Source: Prorocentrum cordatum (lineage: Eukaryota; Sar; Dinophyceae; Prorocentrales; Prorocentraceae). Taken from it: DNA of 64,000 nucleotides. The stretch lies in assembly GCA_963575745.1 (NCBI GenBank), contig CAUYUJ010016300.1, positions 147,813 to 211,812 on the forward strand, written 5' to 3'. The first letter of the stretch is position 1. Each line of letters opens with the position of its first letter. The notes below the pieces were generated by a model that worked only from the letters and a program-made list of their open reading frames with translations, made no database searches and was not told where the DNA came from. Shown one piece after another: positions 53,271 to 64,000 of the stretch. A program made the position numbers and the translations under genes.

Positions 53271-53879
53271 CGAGGTTGTGGCGCCACCGCGCTGCGGGGG
53301 TCCCCATGCGAGTGCCGCTCCTGGAGCGTTTCGCGGGTCGCTGTGGCGAGCCTTTCGGCTGGCGCAGGGGCGTCGCTGGCGCCCTGGAGCCTGCCGTTCC
53401 AGTAGGCGTTGCGGCCGCCGCTCGCCCGTCGCTTCAATCGCCGCCGGCAGCGGCGCCCCCGCCAGATCAGGCAGCGACCGAGGAGGCGGCGGCACCCATG
53501 GCGGGCTCGTTGCGGCGCGGTGGCGGAGGCGCGGGTGGGGAAGCGGGGCGGGGGCGAGCGTCGGGATCCATCCCCTTGCCCGTGGCTCCACCCCCTTTTC
53601 TTCCCCTTCGTCTGGTCGCTCGCCCCTGGCTGCTTCGCTTTCAGCTGCTGCGCCCCGCCCGCAGACGTCCGAGAGAAAAAAAACACGCGCCCGCCTCGCG
53701 GCAATTGCTCGTCGGGCCGCCGCGGCGGATCCAGGGCCCTCGGCGAATGGTGGCTCTGCGAGTCGTGGGGCGCGCCTGCCTGGCTGCCACGGGGGGGCGG
53801 GGCCGCGCGACCGAGCGCCGCGCGCTGAGGGCGAGGCGTGGCTCGGGGGCGCGGAGCCCGACGCCCAGCGAGCCCAGAC

Positions 53880-55408
53880 GCCACGCTGTGGATGAACACA
53901 TGCAGCGCGCGGTGCATGTCTTCGAGAGAGAGAACGAGCGCTCGCCGCGATTGGCGCGGTCGTCAGTGACCTGTCCACGGAAGACTGGACACTCTTCGCA
54001 TCGCTCGACGACGCTGCGGTAGGGAAAGCACAGCGCAATGGCTTCGTCGCCTGGGCCGCCAACACAACGACGCTGCGCCGCAGGAGGCTTTCCAGCTTCG
54101 ATCCACTTTGCATGTCCCCTTGCCGCCCGATGCGCGAAGCGCCCGAGAATGTCCCTTTCTTTGGTCCAGTCGGATCTGGCCCCCTCGAATCAGACCCGAA
54201 GGTCGGGGCGCAGGAACTGCTGCGCTGCGGTCTCGCTCGGGTTCTCGCGGATCTACGCGCTGAATTCATAATATAATCAACCTCGCCCACGCCGGCCTCG
54301 GCCACGCCCTGAGCGAGAGTCGATATGCTCGCGGGTGTCGCCACCGGCTCGCGCGAGAACGCGAGCAGGGCCACCGTGGGCCTGACCAGGAATCGCATGG
54401 GCGCTGTCGGTCGCGAGACGCGCGGAAAGAGATGCCCGACTTTTTTCGGTCACAGATCGGATCATCCTCGTGCGAACGGCGAAGGCCGTGCCCTGATGCT
54501 CGGCCAAGAGACGCTTGGCCTTCTCGATGAGGGCGGCCTCCGTCTCGCTGTTGTCCGGGGGGTCAGCCTGTCCTGCGCGGAGTGCTTCCACGAGCTGCCC
54601 TCATTGGGGGCAGCAGCAGAAGCAACGCTGCCGGGAGAAGGCCTGGGCCCAGGATGCGATGATTTTCCGAATGCATCGGACTTGGCTATGCCACTTGGCG
54701 GGGTTATTGGCGTGAACCGTAAAATAGGATGCGCCCTTATATCGCGTGACCCTTGTGGGACTTGCGCCCGGCCGATCCGCCCAAAGCGGAAGCGTTGAAT
54801 CAAGGTATCCCTGGAACGACGGGTCGGCATCAACGGGCGATGCCCACAGCTCACGTAGCGCAATGAGGCTGGGATGGTGACAGCGGATGTCCACCGCGTC
54901 CGCGTCACCGAGCTGGCGCTACGCGGTGGTCATCAGAATGCTGTTGATGTCGCTGATCCACTGGAGGATGCCGGTCGCGCTGCGGTGGTAGCTACCGTAG
55001 TTCATGCGGGTCAAGAGCAACTGCGTAAAGCTATCGGCGCTGCAGATCTCCTTCAAGTTAACTGCCCACTGCGAGCTCTTCTCGCACCTCATGGAGTGGC
55101 ATGGTGTGCACATGCTGAAGCGGAACTTGAACTCGATCTGGGAGCGGAGGATCATCGCAGCATTGGCGGCCGTTGTGATCTCAATGTGCTGGTAGACCTC
55201 GCAATCCCGCTGCGAACAGTGGCTGGGGGGTCCATGCGGCGGAGCCTGTTGCTTCGGCCACACGCGCGACATCGCCAGCATCAGGGCGGCTCAGCACGTT
55301 CCAGGGCGGGCCAATGATGTCCAGCTTGGTAATCGTGTTCTCATCCGCTCTGGTGGCCTGAGCGTCATCGTCTTCCTGCTGCGCGGGTAGTGTCACTGGC
55401 TGTTCCAC
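53880..55408 (-). pseudogene. Broken coding-like block, unidentified
   Basis: One minus-strand frame from about 54270 reads IRENPSETAAQQFLRPDLRV, a stop, then FEGARSDWTKERDILGRFAH and RGHAKWIEAGKPPAAQRRCV, continuing to about 53890. Upstream pieces (KWHSQVRCIRKIIASWAQAF at about 54690, and AALIEKAKRLLAEHQGTAFA at about 54530) lie in other frames. Codon-like texture with stops and shifts suggests a decayed gene or retroelement. The family is not recognised. Confidence 0.35.
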
Positions 55409-55589
55409 AATCGGCTCTGGGTCGTCCTACGTGGGCGCTTCCACCGGCTGCTCCGAAGCCGGTTTGGCGAGAACTGGCAGCTCGCCGCCCACCCCCAAGC
55501 TCGTCATCCAAAATCGAATCGAAGAGATCCTTGGGGACTTGTATACGGAGCGGGCGCGCGAACTTCAGGCCCTGCTGTGGATTTTCGTA

Positions 55590-58373
55590 TCATCCTATCA
55601 TATATGGACCCAGCGTAAGCCGTGCGCCCTGATGGGCATCTGCACGGCGACGTAGTCCTGGAAGCGCCCCCAGTCGATGATTGGGGCCATACAGCATGCC
55701 TTTGGCTATTTTAACAGCCGATTTCGGGCGGGCATGGGGCGTCATAGCGTCGGCAAATAGAGCCTCCCCCACGTCTTTGCATATCTGAATTCGCCCTCCT
55801 CGACGTCATTGCATCGCGGTCCACGATTCCAGCGGCTGCCCCGCATCGCCCGCGCCGCTGGCCGATGCCGCTACTTATACGGAAGGACGTTGTTTCACCA
55901 GGAGTTGGCCTGTGCGAGTTTCGCGGCTGCGTCATGGAGTGCTGGCGTCGCAGGGGCGGCCGTCTCAACATCTGGCTCCTGGGGGGGGGGAGGGCGGCGC
56001 CGCCGGCGGGGAAGCAGGTGGGGCCGCCGGCATGGGGCCAGGCGTCTCGTTAGATGCTGCGTGGGCGCTGAGATTCGCGCAAGGCGTGGGCTGACCCGGT
56101 GGGGGGGCCTTGGAGGTCGCGCCTCGCACCGAGGGGACTGCGGGCGCCGCCGTAGGAATGGCGTCAGCGGGCATGGCCGCCGGCTCGGGAGGTGCCGCGC
56201 GGGTCGGCGCCGATCGCGGCGGGGGCGGCCGTTTGGCGTTGGCTGGCTCGCGCTCACGCACATGTGGTGGCGGAGCCGTGGGGGTCAGCACCTCCGCGCG
56301 GAATGGCGCCTTGGCAGGCGTCGGCGTTGGGGTCGCTGCTGGTGCAGCATGCGGTGTCGGCGGCGCGCTGGCGGACGGTGCCGCGGGCGGCGAGGCGGGG
56401 CTTTGGGCGTGCGCTTCGCCGCAGGCGTCGCCGCCTGCACCGAGTCGCAGACCTCATGCTGACTGCGTGGTTCTGGCAACTGCCAGTGTGGTGGGTAACC
56501 CCAGCGGTCGGACTTTGGCGGCCAGAGTACCTGGCCGGCAACCGTGCGCACGGCGAGGATAGCTCCCCGCGCTGCAATCTGCGGGTGCATGATGGCACCC
56601 TGTTCGCCGAGCCAGAACTCGCAACCAGCCTGTGAGGCGACGCGCATGTCAATGGTCATGTCCCAAGGCGCAATGCTGACGCGAACGAAGCTGTGACCTC
56701 CCACAATTCTGATCGCCAGGGCTGTGTGCCAAGGGAAATCGGGGCCGAAGGTGTTGCCACCGTCAATTTTCACGAAGATCTCAAAACGTGCTTTGCTGAA
56801 GCTGGAGGATACGCACCACGGCAACGGAGTAGTAATCGTCAACCGAGTCTCAATGCTGGTCAAACTCCTGCATCTGGTTCACGTGGGCGGTGGCAACTTC
56901 CGTTATTAAAGATGTTCGTCGTGGTTTCGCCGACGGAAGTGGCGATGTTGCGGGCTGCCCGCGGCCCGACAATGTCCAGCCTCCGCCATGTGTTCACGCG
57001 GCGGCCCAAGAACAGGTCGAGCCCGCGGCGAATGCTGCGATCATGGCGAAGGGCGGTGGAGATGTCTTTGCGGAATTATTGCGTTGGGCCCAAACGCATA
57101 CTGCCGTGCTTCCAGCCCCGCAAGAGCGGAGGCCCCCACTTTCGTGGGTCACAATGGCACAGCGTGACCGACTTGCAGTCGGGGACACAACCGCTCTTGT
57201 GCAGGTCGGGGGCATGTGCGGTCGCGTATATTCGTCGTGCTGCAGGCGCTCGGCATAGTCAGGGTCCGCGTTGCACACGTCATAGCCGCGAGGCCCACGT
57301 AGTCCCGAGGGGCCCATGGATATGGGTCGGGCGTCTTGCGGCGGATGCAGTATTTGCGCGGTGTGCAACAGTCAGACCACTCCCCCATCTGGGTCGCCCG
57401 GGATTCGCACTGCGAGCGATCGCAGCAGTCGTGGGCTGACGCCGCCGAGGAAGCAACATCACCAGGTGTTGCCACCGGCGTAACGGGCGCTGCTGGCGGC
57501 GCCATGGGAACGCCCTGTGCAGGCGGCGGGCAGGGCTGCAATGGAGGCCTGGAGGCAGGCTCTGCGGGCGCAGCTGGAGGATCAGCGCTCGCAGGCGTGG
57601 CCGCCGGCGGCGGTGGCTGCGTAGGCGGTGGCGGCGGGAGCAGCAGAGGCTGCTGTGAGGCGACCAAGCCGGCAATGAGACTGAAGGGGCGCCATGCTGC
57701 GGGAGCATGGCGCGCGTAGTCTGGATCATCCACGCTACCATTCTTCCATCGCCACGGGCTTGTTGCCGAAGTCCTGTCAGCTGCCTGAAGCGTTGATATT
57801 GCGCGGGCTGCTCCAGACGCACGCGAAACGCAGCCTGCAGTTCAGCGGCTTGCATGCAACCCTGCTCGCCCGACACGGCCTTGATCAGATGTGTGCGGAA
57901 TGGGCAGGGTTGACTGGCCAGCGACATGGGGCCGGCGCTCATGTTGCGAGGAGTAGCCCCATGAATAAACTGCAGCGCTAGCATGCGTTAGCCGTTCGCT
58001 GCACAGAGTTGTGGGTGTTTTGCGTTGCGTGCCAAGAGTTGGCGCGCGCGTCGATCCACTCGTGCGCGGGGGGAACAGCGACCCCGTGGCAGGTGAACAC
58101 TCTCAAGATTGTAGCCGTCATGTTGTTGAACTCGCCCGGGCCCCACTGTTCGGCGAGGCCAGGTCCCATGGTGGTGGGATTGCGGTAGTAGTTCATGACT
58201 CATTCATGACGTGCATGTACCCTGCGACGTCGACCTTGACATTGAAGGTCGGACTTCGGGAATGCCGCCTAGGGAAGCCCCTGTTCATGGCACTGGCTAG
58301 ACAGCGCGGTACGAGCCCGGTGCGGGCGCAGATCCATGTGCTTGGCGTGCGAGGCATTTCCGATGTCATTACC
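55590..58373 (-). pseudogene. Broken coding-like block with Pro/Ala-rich linkers, unidentified
   Basis: Minus-strand pieces: MNYYRNPTTMGPGLAEQWGP (from 58196), then SQPCPFRTHLIKAVSGEQGC and LQAAFRVRLEQPAQYQRFRQ (about 57900-57780), a Pro/Ala-rich stretch (57650-57450), and HSFVRVSIAPWDMTIDMRVA then CEFWLGEQGAIMHPQIAARG (about 56700-56560), followed by a second Pro/Ala-rich stretch (56400-55980). They lie in several frames with stops between. A decayed multi-domain gene, or exons whose introns I cannot place, are both possible. Confidence 0.35.
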
Positions 58374-58440
58374 GCCCCACCATAAGAAGGCGCTGAGGCC
58401 TCGTTGGTAGCGAAGCTGTTTCACATATGCCGGGAAGGAG

Positions 58441-58543
58441 AGGGGTGGGGTTCACTTCGCTCGTGAGCTCCCGAGCGAAGTGAACCCCACCCTCCCCCTC
58501 AGAAATCGTGGGGGGCAGGGGTAGGGCTCGCATGTGGCCCCCT
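58441..58543. mobile_element. Foldback element, family B, copy 3 (left arm truncated)
   Basis: Keeps the central hairpin (TTCACTTCGCTCGTGAGCTC, paired with GAGCGAAGTGAA) and the right arm CTCAGAAATCGTGGGGGGC through CGCATGTGGCCCC. The outer left arm is missing. Confidence 0.85.
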
Positions 58544-59446
58544 AGAGACGGCGCGGGGAAGCGGATGGGCCCCGTGGTGGCACCGCCACCCAGCCACTCC
58601 AAGGCGTAAGGCGCCCTCAATCCCAGGCATCCCCAGCACATCGCCAGCCTGGGTGGCACCGAGGTGGGCAACCACGGAACACAAGTCGGGCCCAAATTGC
58701 GCGATACCCCTGGCACGGGCGAGCGTTTGACTGAAACTGGTCTTCCTCCTACTCCTCCTCCTCCTCCTCCTCCGCCTCTTCCTACTCATCACCATCATCA
58801 CCACCATCATTATCAACCCTCCCATCCGGTGGGGGGCCGCTGCCAGCCGCCAACCGAGCGATTCGATCTATGTAATAACCAGGTATCCAGACGAGCTTGA
58901 AGATCCGCTGACCCCTATGGGCGGGATAGTGGTGGTGAGGAGGACGGGTGTAAGAGAACGGAGCGGAATCATCTTGATCAACGCCAATGTGCCAAAACAG
59001 AAAACAACACTCGGATATTTCATACTGCATACGAGTGCGGCAACGAATCAGCAGCGCGGAAAAACCATCCTGCGATCCCGTTGCCTGGGAATCCTGTGGC
59101 TTCCGGATGGACCGCCCGTTGGGGAATCCCGTGGTTGTCGGCCCGGGCGCCATCTCCTCCGCAAGCGCACTCGGGGTCAGATTCTGGACCTATGGCGATC
59201 GGAAGTGAGGGGCCGAGATCGCGGTGAAGCGGAGAGCCCCCCACCAGGAACTCGGTGTCGGTTTCGTGCTCGCGTCGTGCGGGCGAGGCGAGGCTGCGTG
59301 GCGGGGGCGGGCGGCGAGAAGAGAGAACCCCTCTCTGGCGAAGGCGCCGCTGGGCCAAAAGACAGTCCCCCTGGGTTGTCTGGCGGTGGCCAAGGGTGTC
59401 CCGCGGGCGTCCCGCCGGTGCCCCGTCGGTGTTTCGTCGGCGTCCC
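58544..59446. other. Unassigned DNA
   Basis: Contains a short TCC run (58743-58785) and CATCAC triplets (58786-58815). No gene recognised. Confidence 0.4.
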
Positions 59447-59836
59447 GCAGTGAGATCGATCGTGAGACCGATGATGAGACCGACAGTGGGGTCGATAGTG
59501 AGGTCAATAGTGAGATCGATCATGGAATCGATGTTGATATCGATGGTGAGATCGATCGTTGCATCGATAATGACGTCGATATTGAGATCGATAATGATAT
59601 CGGTAGTGAGACCCGTAGTGATATCGATAATGAGACCGGTAGTGAGACCGATCGTGAGATCAATAGTGAGATGGATAGTGGGAGGGATGGTGGAAAGGGA
59701 TAGGTAGAGAGTTACTGACGTCGATCGATCGAATCATATCGATTGAGATCGATCGTGAAATCGATCGAATAGGATCGATAGTGAGATCGATCGCAAGATC
59801 GATTGTAAGATCGATAGCGAGATCGATTGGGTGAGA
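59447..59836 (+). repeat. 12-bp GATCGATAGTGA minisatellite
   Basis: About 32 degenerate 12-bp units with a GA[T/C]CGAT core. Because 12 is a multiple of 3, one frame stays open and reads Asp/Ile/Glu text, which is a by-product. Confidence 0.93.
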
Positions 59837-61395
59837 CGTTTTTTTGTTTCCCCGAACCTCCTTTATCACCCGAAGAATGCTCGTATAGTTCCTTTTCTGT
59901 TGTGTACGTGTATATTGTGAAAGACGTCCACCACTGGGCGGGAGCAGGCAGGAGATGCCGGGAGAAGCCACGGCCGCGGTGGAGTGCAGCAAGCACTGGG
60001 GCACGGTGGGCACCGGGGCGCTCAAGAGCCTGGAGTGCCTCTCCCTGGGCTCCAAGAGGCCCTCAAGCTACACTCGAGAGGCATCCGCGAGATCCTTTGC
60101 CAATTCGAACAATCAACGTTACATTGTTGGTTGAGATTTCGGGACGACAATTTCTTACACCACTGCTCTTGGGGCAGGGGCATTCCTTAAACCACCGCAA
60201 AACACCTTGAACCACGTTCCTTGGGCCACCTCAATATCTTGAACCACGCCCCTTGGGCCGAACCCTACCTTATTCGAGACCTGCCACACAACCGTGCCTA
60301 CCAAAGGCCCCCTCTGGAGGCCTTGCAGGGCAGGGCATACGGGGGAGAGGGGTAAGACCATCCCCAGAAGGGGGAGAAGGTACAGTCGGGGCGTTGACCT
60401 AAGGAACCCTAAATAAGGAACGAGGCTCCTATTTTCCATAAGTTGAACTTCGATTTCGTATCGAAAACTTAAGGACAATCCAGGGCAAGCTGCGAAACAA
60501 CTAAGGAACACGGAGCCCCTCCCCAACGAAAAGGGTTCCTTCTTCAGGGCCCCGACTGTAGTTGGGAGAGCGAACGATCGAAGAAAAACACTTGCGCCCA
60601 GAGAGCTGGCGGGAAGTGGATCGGGCTGAACGGCGGAAATGGTTTAACGCGGTATCATATATAAGACACGCACAGAGCCGCACCGTACCAATGCTTCAGG
60701 CAGAACTGCGCATGTGTTTGTCTAGGAAAATCAAGGCCCGACATATAGATGATGACACTTTTCATACACAGAACGCACATCCGAATTAACATAGATTCGA
60801 CCGCCCTCGGGCGAGACTATATCGATATCGTCTCTAGGGCACAAGTTTCCCATCCTCTCCCTTTCCTCCTCGTTGTTCCCACGATGGGCCTCTGGGGCCC
60901 CCAAATGACTTATTCCCTTAGGCATCCCGGCGTCCCCGTGAGGACTGCCAAGGTCGTCCTAAGAAAATGATCAGGAACCTTTGAAGGTATCCAGCCCGTG
61001 GGGTACCAATGAACACATTTGGGCTCTAGGTTCCTGAAGATTTCAATCGGACTTCAAAGAGAGCATCATATAATGAACCTTTACTACGATATTCCTTACA
61101 GAACTATTGGAGTTCACGTGACATCCTGGCGGGTCAGCGGAGACCCATCGTACTTTGAAGCCCTCCAGATCGTCGACGAACTTCGCGCACTTCCGCATCA
61201 ATCCTCATTTTTTGTTATTATCTGGTGGGTACGTCGGGCATCCCTCATGCCAGACAACGTCTGCTACCTGGTGCGATGTCGTCCGCACATGGTAGTAGAC
61301 ACATGTGGTACTGGTCTTTCAGAATAGCATTTGGCGCACACACGCGCACGCACGTACACACACATATCTATATATACACACATACATACATACTA
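59837..61395. other. Unassigned, AT-richer DNA
   Basis: The least GC-rich long stretch of the window. CCTTGAACCACG and CCTTGGGCC words recur near 60190-60280. 61340-61395 is a CA/TA-rich simple stretch. No gene recognised on either strand. Confidence 0.4.
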
Positions 61396-61434
61396 GAACC
61401 ATCGCGCGCGCTTCGCGCGCGCTCAGGTTCTAGC
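61396..61434. other. Strong hairpin, possible transposon end
   Basis: CTAGAACC and GGTTCTAG flank a perfect GCGCGCGC-TTCG-type stem, in the order CTAGAACCATCGCGCGCG then CTTCGCGCGCGC then TCAGGTTCTAG. A GC-rich hairpin about 10 bases before a terminal CTAG resembles a Helitron 3' end, but the base after CTAG is C, not T, and no 5' partner was found. It could instead be a small palindromic element. Confidence 0.4.
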
Positions 61435-61599
61435 AGGCCCCAGGCCTTGATGGGTTCACTGCTCCACTGAAGTAGTGGACCACAGTCCACGCATGCCAAT
61501 CTGCATTCCGAAAGGCCTTCGAGGAAAATGGTTGTGAAAGGGGGCGGAGGCCGTATGAATCGGGTTCCCAGAAGGCCTTCTGGGATCATGGGTTTGGGG

Positions 61600-64000
61600 G
61601 CGTCTTGGGGAGCCTGTTGGGGCGTGCCGTCGTCGTCGTCGTCGTCGTCGTAATGTCGTCGTCGCCTAATTATTGGGGCGCGCCGTCGTCGTCGCCGTCG
61701 TCGTCAGCGTCGTCGTCGTCGTCGTCTTCGTCATGTCGTCGTCGTCGGTTCAAGAGGGCACTTGGGGCAACTTTGTGCGAAACGATCTGCGGAGGGCCGC
61801 GAGAAGGCGATCAGTCATGTTCCCAATCAACTTCCCAGACAGCTCTCCTGTAGCATGATGGTACTTCGAAGCCTCCAGAGACTCACGGGCCCATGATGAA
61901 CCACGTCCCCGGAAGGCTTTCTGGGGACATGGTTTGTTGGGGTGTGTTGGGGGGTCTCTTGGGCGTTTCCTGGGGGCCCCTTGGGGGCCTCTGGGAACTC
62001 TGGGGCCCATGACCCATGATGAACCATGTCCCCGGAAGGTTTTCTGGGGACATGATTTCTTGGTGTGTGTTGGGGGGCCTCTTGGGCGTTCCCTGGAAGC
62101 CCCTTGGGGGTCTCTTGGGGCTTCCTGGGGGCCTCTTGGGCGCCTCACGGGGCTTCGTGGGAGCATATGGGTGGCCTCTGGGGGCCTACAGGCGGCCTCC
62201 AGGGCCAGACCACGAAATATCGGTTGGCGGTCCCCCTCTGGGTCCTCTCTTGGGGAGCTCTTGGGGCACAGCTGGGTTGTCTGGGGAGCCTCCTGGGCCG
62301 TCTTGGGGCCCTCTTCCGGGCCTCGTGGCCCATCCTGGAGCGATCTGAAGGGCCTCCGAGCGAGGCCGTGAGGGAGCGCTGGGAAGCGGGGAAAGCGAAA
62401 ACGCCTCAATCCTTCAAAAACCGTCGGACAACTAGTGAATCTTGCCTACCAGAGTCCTCTTGGGGAGCCCCTTGAGTCCGTCCTGGAGCGTGTTGGAGTC
62501 CTCGTCGGCCGAATTGAAGACAACTTGGGCGTCTTCGGGGCCTCTTGGGACCGTCTAGGGCCCTCTCGGGACCTCCATTAGCATGTCGTGGCCTGCTTCG
62601 GGGCGGGCCAGGGCCGCCTCGGGACCCCCCTGGGCCTTCTCTTGGCGCGCTCTTGGGGCACACTTGGGTTGTCTGGGGGGGCATCCTGGGCCGTCTTGGG
62701 GGTTCGTCGGGGCCTCGTGGGGGCCTCGTGGGCCTTCTTGGAGCGATCTGAAGGGCCTCCGAGGCCGTGAGAGCGCTGCAAAACAGGAAAAGCGAGAACG
62801 CCCAAATCCAAAACACTCGGAAAACGAGTGAATCTTGCCTTCCAGGGCCCTCTTGGGGAGCCTCTTGAGTCCGTCCTGGAACGTGTTGGAGTCCTGGTCG
62901 GCTGTCTTGAGGGCATCTTGGGCGTCTTCGGGGCCTCGTGGGACCATCTTGGGCCCTCTCGGGACCCCCTTAGCCTGTCCTGGCCTGCTTCGGGGCGGGC
63001 TCGGGCCGCCTCGAGAGCTCTGGACCCCCCCCCGCAACCCCAGTGGGCACCGATGGGGGGAACAAGCAGCGGCCCGCCCCCACCCCCCGGGCCTACTCCG
63101 AGATAGAGAATCATGTTCCCAGGTAGCTTTCCGGGAGCATGATTTGTTCGGCTCTCTAAGAGGGGGGCCTCTGGGGGCTTACCGATTGGCGCCTTTTGGC
63201 CTTGTGGGCAAGCCTATTGGAAGCATGGTTGGGGCAGTGGGCGGAAGCCCAAGGAATCATGTTCCCGGAAAGCTGTCTGGAAAATACAATTTACCGAAGT
63301 GTCTTGGGGGCCCGCAGGGGGCTTCCCTGGGGGCCCCTTGGGGGTCGATTGGGGCTTCCGGGCGGCCTTTTGGGAGCCTCACGGGGCTTCTTGGAAGCCT
63401 CTTGATCGCCTCCGGGGGCGTCCTAGGAGCCTCTCAGGCTGGAGACCTTCGGGCCATCTTGGGTCGTTCTTGGGGCTCTCTTGGGGCGCTCTCGAGGCCC
63501 TCTTGACTTATCTGGAGAGCCTCGTGGGCCGTCTCTGGGCTTTCTTGGGAGCCTCTTCGGCCGTCTTGGAGCGATCTGAAGGGCCTCTGACGAGGTCCGG
63601 GACCGCGGGGAGGCGGAACATGGGAGAGCGCAAGAATGCTTCAAAAAGTATGGGACAAATTACGATTTTCGGCTTCTGGGGCCCTTTAGAGGGGCCTCTG
63701 GAGGCGCTCTTGGGGCGTTTTGGCGGCGTCGTCGGCCGTTCTGAAGCTAACTTCGGCGTGTTCGGGGACTCTGGGGGCTGTCTTTGGGCGTCCTGGGAAC
63801 CCGGAAATCATGTTCCCAGAGCTGCTTCCGGAAACATGATTTCGAGCGAAGCCCTCTTGGGCCTCCCTGAGGCCGTCTTGGGGGCCTCCTGGGCCGGCTT
63901 CGGGGCCTCTTGGGCCGTCTTGGGGGGTCCCGTGAGCCCCACAGGACGACCCTTTTTGGCCGTCTTGGGCCCTCTTGGGTCTCTCTTGGGCTGTGTTGGG
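61600..64000 (+). repeat. CTTGGG-rich degenerate repeat domain with small palindromes
   Basis: Same family as 23.2-25.2 kb (GGCCTCTTGGGCCGTCTTGG units). 61620-61750 is a GTC/GTT microsatellite. Interspersed are at least five short hairpins of the form AATCATGTTCCC ... GGGAACATGATT, at 61899, 62022, 63109, 63255 and 63805. 62465-62800 and 62850-63110 share a second-level repeat (TTGAGTCCGTCCTGGA then CGTGTTGGAGTCCT). Confidence 0.88.

Noticed and set aside
59447-59830. Open frame of Asp/Ile/Glu repeats
   Set aside because: Explained by a 12-bp tandem repeat, a multiple of three.

Overview
This window looks like nuclear DNA of a dinoflagellate, or of a protist with the same genome style. It is GC-rich, gene-poor and saturated with microsatellites and small foldback elements. 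The one clearly intact gene has introns that look like inserted mobile elements, one of them with a GA-AG boundary pair, and a broken copia-type retrotransposon lies nearby. The assignment rests on style, not on a species marker; no spliced-leader sequence was seen.

The only gene I can name with confidence is SMC2, the condensin ATPase subunit, on the minus strand (12269 down to 6022). It is predicted as four exons and 1211 residues, with Walker A, the hinge, the ABC signature and Walker B all present. All three introns are phase 0 and each is flanked by a short direct repeat of its splice-site sequence. Intron 2 also carries 27-nt terminal inverted repeats a few bases inside its splice sites. 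Intron 3 belongs to a dispersed family with two more copies near 37.3 kb and 42.8 kb. Introns 2 and 3 leave a predicted 9-nt micro-exon between them. This is the best evidence here for an unusual system: introns made by transposon-like introners.

Layout: 0-5.5 kb is repeat DNA (long GGA and GTA tracts, small inverted-repeat elements). 6.0-12.3 kb is SMC2. 12.3-15.7 kb is repeats. 15.75-23.0 kb is a decayed minus-strand copia-type element with gag, protease-like, integrase, RT and RNase H pieces. 23-26.4 kb is a CTTGGG-rich degenerate repeat domain with a 620-bp tandem duplication. 28.6-50.9 kb holds scattered minus-strand stretches that read like single exons of a polytopic membrane protein, separated by MITE-like elements, a decayed non-LTR retrotransposon ending in a (GGA)n tail, and many microsatellites. 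51-61 kb is mostly unassigned, with a coding-like but broken minus-strand block at 53-58 kb and a 12-bp GATCGA-type minisatellite at 59.4 kb. 61.6-64 kb is again CTTGGG-type repeat, sprinkled with small palindromes.

Limits: dinoflagellate splice sites are weakly defined, so exon ends other than those of SMC2 are tentative. The membrane exons may belong to one gene or several. No tRNA, rRNA, snRNA or CRISPR array was found.
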